Part shown: positions 1-9,000 of the stretch, piece after piece
Position numbering within the stretch: position 1 is the first letter of the stretch
How the letters are laid out: each line of letters begins with the position of its first letter
DNA from: Pseudomonadales bacterium
GTDB taxonomy: Bacteria > Pseudomonadota > Gammaproteobacteria > Pseudomonadales > DC-out160
Direction of reading: 5' to 3'
DNA length: 64,000 nucleotides
NCBI GenBank assembly: GCA_019090455.1
Contig: JAHRWA010000043.1
Span: forward strand, 62,001-126,000
The notes under the pieces: model-generated
What the model was told of the DNA's origin: nothing
The model's input: the letters and a program-made list of their open reading frames with translations, nothing else
Database searches by the model: none
Position numbers and translations under genes: made by a program

Positions 1-1
1 G

Positions 2-3000
2 CATTTTATAACATTACTAGAGGGAATAATTGCCGATAAAGATCAATCGGTTTTCGATATTCCATTACTATCGCCAGCGGAGCGTTCGACTCAACTACTG
101 GATTGGAATAATACCGATAAAGATTATCCGAACGTGGGTATCACTGAGCTAATAGAAGAACGGGTAGTAGCAGCTCCGACGAATATCGCGTTGGTTTTTG
201 AAGGTAAGACGTTAACTTATGCAGAGCTGAATAGTCACGCTAACCGTTTAGCTCGCTTGCTGATGGAGCAAGGTGTTCAACCGGATCAGCTAGTGGGGAT
301 TTGTGTCGATCGCTCCTTCTCTATGATTATTGGTATGTTGGGTGTATTGAAAGCGGGTGGGGCATACGTGCCGCTTGATCCTGATCATCCTGCTGATCGG
401 CTGAGCTATATGATTGAGGACCTGGTTTCTCATAACGGTTCGACAGGCTCATCCATCATTCTGACTCAAACCGCGTTGCAAGATCGCGTACCAAGCTCCG
501 ATAAACTTTCGGTTTACCGTCTTGATGATGCTGAGTTTGAAAAACAAGTTAACACTTATGATGACTCTAATATTAGAAAGGATGAATTAAGCGATTTAAC
601 CACAAATCATTTGGCTTATCTTATTTTTACATCGGGTTCCACAGGTAAGCCCAAAGGCGTGATGATTGAACATCACGGTTTGGTCAATCGTGTGGATTGG
701 ATGTTAAGAGATTACCCACTGAATATTGATGATCGGGTACTTTTAAAAACGCCTTATAGTTTTGACGTGTCGGTGTTGGAAATCTATTGGACTTTAGCGG
801 CGGGAGCCACACTGGTCATCGCCCAGCCGGGAGGACATCGAGATCCGCACTACCTCGTAGAGACCATCGTCAAAGAGGCTATAACACAGATACAATTTGT
901 CCCCTCCATGTTGACTGCCTTGTTATCCAGTGAAGATTGGGCACGCTGTCAGAGTATTAAGCGAGTCTTGGTGGCGGGAGAAGCATTGCCCACTGAATTA
1001 CTGCATCGTTTTTACCGCACCGACACCAACGCTGAGTTACATAATATATACGGTCCTACTGAAGCGGTGGTTTATGCTTCCGCTTGGATGTGTCCGAAGG
1101 ATCATCCACATAATAAACCTGTACCTATAGGCAAACCCGTAGCGAATGTGAAGCTGTATGTCTTGGATCAGAAACTTCGACTATTGCCTGCTGGAGTGGC
1201 TGGCGAGCTTTATATTGCGGGGAGCGGATTAGCTAGAGGCTATCTAAACCTGGAAGAACTGAGTTTAAAGACGTTTATCGCTGATCCCTTGAGTGATGAA
1301 GCCAATGCTCGAATGTATAAGACAGGCGATGTTGTTCGTTATCTTCCAGATGGCAACATTGAATACCTGGGACGTAACGATCATCAAGTGAAGGTGAGAG
1401 GTTTCCGGATAGAGTTGGGTGAAATTGAAAACCAGCTTATGGCACATCCCGCTATTACTGAAGCGACCGTGATTGCAAATGATAACCGGTTGGTGGCGTA
1501 TGTCGTTTTTGATGATGGAACTTATCAGGGTGAAGAGGCGGCGCTCAACGCAGCTTCTTTATTAAAGAAACACCTGTTAGAAACACTGCCGAGTTATATG
1601 GTGCCTGCGGTATTTATGGTGCTAGATGCGATGCCGCTGACCTCTAGTGGAAAGGTTGATCGTAATAGTTTGCCCGACCCCGATTTATCCTCTTTGACCG
1701 AGACCTATGTCGCGCCGATTAACGAGATACAAGAAGTTCTCTGTGATGTTTGGTCAGAGTTGCTGGATGTTGATCGCGTGGGCATAGAGGATAATTTTTT
1801 TAACCTCGGCGGACATTCTCTATTAGTGACTCAGTTAGCAGCGCAGTTAAGGAAAGCGTTTGATATCGAGTTGTCGGTACGCGAGCTGTTTGAGCATGCC
1901 ACCGTAGCGGAACAAACGATTGTGGTAGAAGAGAAAAAACAACAGATCAATCAATCGAACTTGCCGGATATTCAGCGGCGTGCCAATATCGATCCCATAC
2001 CGCTGACTTATGGTCAGCAGCGTATTTGGATGATGGGGTTATTGAATCCCGATAGCGCTGCTTTCAATATGCCGGGTACATTTAAATTGGCAGGCGAACT
2101 GGATTTGTCCGTGCTAGAAATGGTGATGCAAACTATTGTTCAGCGCCACGACACCTTACGAACTCATTTTCAAACTAATGAAAATGGTGATGCGTTTATG
2201 GTTGTTGATTCTGATTCTGATATTTTTGGTAGTGATAATCATAATGAAGGAGGCAGTGATAGCGAAGGAAAGTGGTCTTTGCCTGTCATCGATCTTAGCG
2301 ATGTTTCTCCAGAAGAGTTAGAACAGAAAATTAATCAACAGTTGCGAAACAATGAAACAACTCCATTTGATTTGTTATCCGGTCCTTTGTTCCGCTTACA
2401 AGTATTAGCATTACCTCAAGAAGCCGGTGTGCCGCAGCATATTATTCTATTTTGCATGCATCATATTATTTCTGATGGAGGCTCCATTGGTGTATTGACT
2501 CAAGAGTTGGTTCGAGGTTATGCCGGTGGCTCATTGACAGGTGAGGTGACCCTGCCTGTTCTTCCCATTCAGTACGCAGATTATGCTCTGTGGCAGAGAA
2601 CGCATTTAGACAATCAGGTTATTGACCGTCAAATTGAGTATTGGAAAAACTACCTAGAGGGTAGTGCCAGCTTTTTACGGATGCCAACAGATTATCCTCG
2701 TCCAGCTCAACAAACAACGTCGGGTGATCGTGTCCGATTTGATTTCCCGATTGGTTTTTCTGCGTCTCTAAACGCCGTTTGCGCCGAACTGGGTGTGACG
2801 CCGTTTATGTTTATGCTGACGTCTTACCAATTGTTGTTGAGTCATTATGCTCAACAAGATGATGTCTTGGTGGGTGTGCCTATCGCAGGGCGGGATCAAG
2901 CAGAACTACAAGGGTTGATTGGTTTCTTCATTAATAGCGTCGTTATTCGTGGCGATATGAGTGATAACAAGACTGTACGATCCCTTATGCAAAACACAAG

Positions 3001-6000
3001 AGAAGATGTATTAAATGCATTTTCGAATCAGGATGTGCCAGCAGAACGAATCTTGCAAGACATCCAGTTTGATCGTGACCCTGCGTATCCTCCCTTAGTT
3101 CAAGTGGCGTTCCAGTTGCTGCAAGCGGCGAATGATAGTGCTTCTATTATGGAAGCGATGAGCAATGGAGGAATGGGTGATTTTGAATTTGAAGGCTTAG
3201 GGCTTGAAAGAGTGGAATCCAAATTGGATATGACGCTTGAGCTGCATTTGTCTACTGACGAAATTGTTGCCTTTTTGGAATACAACACAGATCTGTTTAA
3301 TTCAAAAACAATGACGACCTTTTTACGTCATTACGTCTCTTTGACTCAAGCGATGATATCTAACTTAGACCTACCTTGTCGGTCGCTAGATTGGATGACT
3401 GAAGGGCAATTGATTGAGTCTCTTGGCGTGGAAATATCAGGTGTGGAAACATCGGGAGTGGGGGCTTCAGTCTGGCCTTTAACTGCAATGCAGCGGGATA
3501 TTTATCTCGATTCTGTTATGAATCCGGGTAATCACAGAAATAATATTGGATTTGTTGTGGATATGCATTCGGCAATCGATCCGCTGTTAATGCAGCGTTG
3601 CTTGAACGATGTCGCTGCGGCTAACAGTATGCTGAGAGCGCATTTTATCGAAGCACCGTTTCCTTATATGGATTTCGTTTATCAGGTGATTCCAAATCAA
3701 TATGAGGTGAACTTCCAATTTGAGGATTGGACAAGTAAAGCCGCAGCCGATATCGATTTGAATGAAGATGATGTACAGCGTTTAGCGGAAGCCTTTGTCT
3801 ATCGTCCTATTGCGGTAAAAGACAATAAGGATCTAACGCATTATAAATTAATTAAACTGTCGGATGAGCGGTTTTTGATTTTGGTGGCGGCACACCATAT
3901 AGTGACTGACGGTGTTGCTTTGGTTCAGAATGCGAAAGAGGTCATTGGTCTTTACGAAACATTAAATGGGTCTCTCGAGAATAAGCTAACTTCCACAGAA
4001 GCCAATATCCAAAAAATAGAATCCCATCCTTTCGATAATTACGCTGATCATGTCGCCGAAGATCGTCAGGCTATGGATACAGCTGACACCCTGGCTTTCT
4101 GGCGGGGCATGCTGGCCGATGCGGAATCGTTACATTTTAGAATGGATAATAAGGCGTCTAAATCCGAATCAAGGGGATCAAAGGTTTCTAAACAGCTGCC
4201 TCTAGATGATGCTTTATGGCAGAAATTAAAGAAATATTGTCGTAAAAACCGTATTACCCCAGCGCATTATTTCAAGTGTATTTATGGCTACTTACTCAAT
4301 AGCTACTGTGGCGCAGAAAAAGATTTCCCAATAATGGAGTTGGCGCTGGGACGCAGGAAAGAAAATATGGCCACACTGGGATGTTACTACCAGCAAGTCC
4401 CCTTTTTAATGCGTCAAAAAGTGTTGAATAACCAAATGACGATGCAGGATATTTTTGCTGACGCTAGAACCTACCAGAAGGAAATAAAGAACTATCGTAA
4501 TATTTCAGTTTTTGCTCAGAACACGATATTGGCAACGGGTCCCGTTACTTTTTTGTATAACTTCAACGCCTATTTTGAGGGAATCGTTTTTAATGGGCAA
4601 GCACATAATAATATTGGATTGCTGCCCGATGTGGATAATCAGGTGTTGTTATCGGTAAAAGTCGCAAATGATGAGTTGTATCTCATCATGCACTATTACG
4701 ATCATCTGTTTGACGATGTCGATTTCTTAGAGAGAATGGAGTGGATTAGTCAGCAGTTGTTGGCAGGAACGGATTCACTGGGTGATTTGAAATTGGTGCT
4801 TCCCAATGAGGAGGCCGGTTTAGTCGATCAGGCTATGGCTTCTACTGTGGAGCATATGCCGTACAGGCCTTTGGTCCAGTTAATCGAGGAGCAAGTTAAA
4901 CAGAGTCACTCCCAAATTGCAGTTCGTTGTGGTGATGATTTTTTGAGTTTCGCAGAATTGGATCGTCGGTCGGCATTGCTGGCGAAAACGTTGCGCCAGC
5001 AGGGCGCGAAGGAAGGGGCCATCGTTGGTGTCTGCCTCGCTCAGGATTGTAACCTGGTGGTTGCACTATTAGCGGTGTTAAAGACGGGTGCGGCTTACTT
5101 GCCCATGGATCTCAAACATCCGAAAGAACGATTGTTGTTTATGGAGTCCGATTCTTCAGCCTGTTTTGTTCTGACAGACTCAGTCCTTCAGCAAGAAATC
5201 ACCTTTTCTAAAGCGGTATTGTTTTCAGATTTGAGTGATACAGAAACGAGTCAGTCTGTATCCGATGAATTGTTTCAGTCCTCCTATGCGAAATCAGATT
5301 CTTTGTTCTACGTTATTTATACGTCGGGTTCCACTGGGCAGCCTAAAGGGTCCGGTGTTCTTCAACAGGGGGTGTTCAACCTGCAGCAGTGGTATTGCAG
5401 GGAATTTGAGTTTGATTCAATTGATCAACACTTAATGATAAGTGCGGTGGGTTTTGATTTAAGTCAGAAAAATTTATGGGCACCTTTGCTCTCGGGCGGG
5501 ACGTTGCATTTCGTCGATGCCCAAGATTATGATCCTCAAAAAGTGATAGAGACGATAGAACAGCAGCACATTACTCGCATTAATTGTGCTCCCAGTGCGT
5601 TTTATCCGTTGGTCGAAGATCGGCGTTACTCATCCTTGTCTTCCTTGAAGACAGTCATTCTTGGGGGAGAGTCCATCCGAATGGCAAGCTTGCGCGACTG
5701 GCTAGAGAGCGACGATTGCCTGTGCAAGGTGGTGAATAGTTACGGTCCAACGGAATGTACGGATATCGCATCGTATTATGTGGTGTCTGATCCGGCGCCG
5801 TATTTTGACAACAATAATTATGACAACAAGGGCTTTGACAAGAATGTGCCTTTGGGAGTTGCTAATGACAATGTGCAACTTTGGGTGGTCGATAGAAATC
5901 AGCAATTGTTACCCCAGGGTCTCGTGGGAGAGTTGCTTATTGGAGGGCAAGGGGTAGGAGCAGGTTATCTCAATCGGCAAGAATTAGAAGACAAGGTCTT

Positions 6001-9000
6001 TATCCAAACGCCTATCCAGGCGGAACGCACATATCTAACCGGGGATTTGGTTTATTGGGATAAGGACAACTTGTTGCAGTATGTGGGACGTAGTGATTTC
6101 CAAGTTAAGCTAAGAGGCCAGCGGATTGAATTAGGGGAAATTGAATTTGCCCTGAAGCAAATCGAAGGCGCGAAAGATAGTCTGGTACTGCTACATGAGG
6201 ATAGGTTGTTGGCCTATGTGTTGAGTGATGATGACAGCTTGGCGCAAACAGATTGGCGTTTAATATTACGTGATTATTTGCTCGATTATATGGTGCCTAG
6301 TAGCTTGCTGGTATTAAAGAGTTGGCCTCTTAATGCCAATGGCAAAATTGATCGTCATGCTCTGCCAAAAGATATCGTGAGTGACGTGGTTAGGTACGTC
6401 GCGCCTACAACGGCCTTGGAAATAACCTTGGCTGATATATTACGCAGTGTACTCAAGGTAGAGAGAGTCGGGATTTATGATAGCTTCTTCGATCTAGGCG
6501 GCCACTCACTGTTAGCCACGCAAGTGGTAGCGCGGGTGCGAACGCAGTTTAATGTTGAGTTACCTTTACGTAAATTATTTGAAACTCCCACCGTGGCAGG
6601 TTTGGCTGAGATAATTGAGCATAGCCAGCGAGTGGAGCAATTAGATATGCCGCCCATCGTTGCGGTGGATCGCAGTGAACCGATTCCTTTGTCTTTTGCA
6701 CAGCAGCGGTTGTTTGTCTTACAAGAGTTGGATCACCAAAGTGCAGCGTACAACATGTTCACGGCGGTACGGATCAAAGGTGATCTTAATATAGAGTCCT
6801 TTGCGAGTAGCTTTGATCGGTTGGTGGAACGTCATGAGAGTTTGCGTACCACCTTCCAAGTTGATGAAGATAGCGGACAGGTGTATCAAGTAATACACGC
6901 AAGCGAGGAGTATAACCGAGACTATCCGTCATTGACGACTATCGATTTACGTCACTTGGATGCCGGGAGTGATGAGAATGTCGGGGACGTTGTTGAAGCT
7001 GAGGTGAAAGGCTTAGTGGCGATGGATGCTATGACCGCCTTTGATTTACGCACCGGTCCTTTGATGCGAGCGACGTTGTATCAGTTGGACCAGCAAGAGT
7101 TTGTCCTCGTCGCCAACATGCATCACATTGTTTCCGATGGTTGGTCCTTGGGAGTGTTGGTACGTGAAATTGCATTGCTCTATTTCTCACAGGGGGGCTC
7201 ACCCTTACCGGCTCTGCCTATCCAATATCCGGATTATGCCCATTGGCAACGATCGTGGTTGCAAGGCGATGTGTTAGAGAAACAGCTGACCTATTGGCGA
7301 GATCATTTAGAGGGCGTACCGAATTTAGAACTACCCACTGACTTTACGAGATTACCCGTACAAGGGGCGAAAGGGGCTCATGTGAGTTTTACTTTCAGTC
7401 GCGAGATCAGTCAGGCGATTTATGAAATAGGACAAGCGCAAGGGTGCACTCCGTTTATGACTTTGTTGGCGGTGTTCAATGTCTTGTTATATCGCCATAG
7501 CGGACAAACTGATTTTGCGGTGGGCTCTCCCATAGCGAATCGAACGCAAGAGGTGCTGGAGCCGTTGATTGGGGTATTTGTGAATACGCTTTGTCTGCGC
7601 ACTGCCATCGATCCGCAACAGTCCTTCAGCGATTATTTGTCGCAAGTGAAAACCAATACGCTTACCGCCTACGATCATCAAGACGTGCCCTTTGAACGCA
7701 TTGTGGATGAGTTGAATGTAGCGCGGGATATGAGTCACACACCGTTGTTCCAGGCAATGTTTATGTTACAAAACACGCCTACTGATCAAACGGGGGCAGA
7801 CGGACTTGTGCAATCGGGATTGCAATTTGAAGCGCTAGAAACTGATGTGGAACTGGCGAAATTCGATATCACCTTATCGATGCAAGAAGTGGATGGTCAA
7901 TTCACCGGTCAGTTTGCCTATCGCGATGAACTGTTCGAGGCGAGTAGCGTACAGCGTTTTGTGGATCACTTTAAAACGCTTCTAGCAGAGCTTGCGGTTA
8001 ATACCGCAATGCCAGTTAGTGTAATCAAGCTCCTTTCTAGTAAAGAGACAGATCAACAGTTGCATCAGTGGAACAGTGCCGAGCGAGACTATAACCGAGA
8101 GGAGTCTGTGGTCAGCCGTATCGAACAGCAAGTGGCGTTAACGCCGGATCAAACCGCAGTGATCTGGGGTGATGTGAGCTTAAGCTACCTTGAGTTAAAT
8201 CAACAGGCGAACCAAGTGGCCCATGGGCTGATCGCTTCTGGTGTTAATGTTGGTGACAGAGTAGGACTCTGTTTGGAACGCTCGGCTGAGATGATGGTGG
8301 CATTGCTTGGGATTATCAAATCAGGTGCGACCTATGTACCGTTGGATGCGAGTTATCCCCAAGAACGTCTGCATTATATGGTGGAAAATGCAGAGCTAGT
8401 GAGTGTAGTTACCCATGAGGCGACTCAAGTGTTGTTTAGTGAAGGGGTTCTAGCCAGTGATATAGAAACCCACACTATAAAATCGCTGACGTTAAAATCG
8501 CTGACGTTAAAGTCGCAAAAGTTAAATGAAGGTCAAAATGATTCATCTCCCAAATATTCACAAGAAAACCCCGACATAACGATCAGTGCCGAGCAACTGC
8601 TGTATGTGATTTTCACCTCCGGCTCCACGGGTTTGCCAAAAGCCACGGGTGCGGTACACCGAGCCGAGATTAATTTAATTAACTGGTATACCCGCGAGTT
8701 TGATATGGGGCTTGATGATCGGATCATGATTGTCAGCTCAGTCGGTTTTGATTTGACGCAGAAGAATTTTTTCGCGCCATTGGTCTGTGGTGCGACGTGT
8801 GTCTTACCGCGCTCTGCTCATTTTGACTATCTCGAAATTACAGAAGAAGTAGAGCGGTCAAAAGTTACCTGGATTAATTGTGCGCCCAGTGCGTTTTACC
8901 CCTTGGTAGAAGAGGCGCAAGCGAACGAGAACTTTAGTGGCTTAGCCAGTTTGCGTTGGGTCTTCTTAGGCGGTGAAGCGATACAGGTCAATCGTCTACG

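Noticed and set aside
134-136. GTG at 134 as the start of NRPS-1
   Set aside because: The frame is open to the window edge, and the upstream codons encode the conserved C-to-A linker, so the gene continues to the left.
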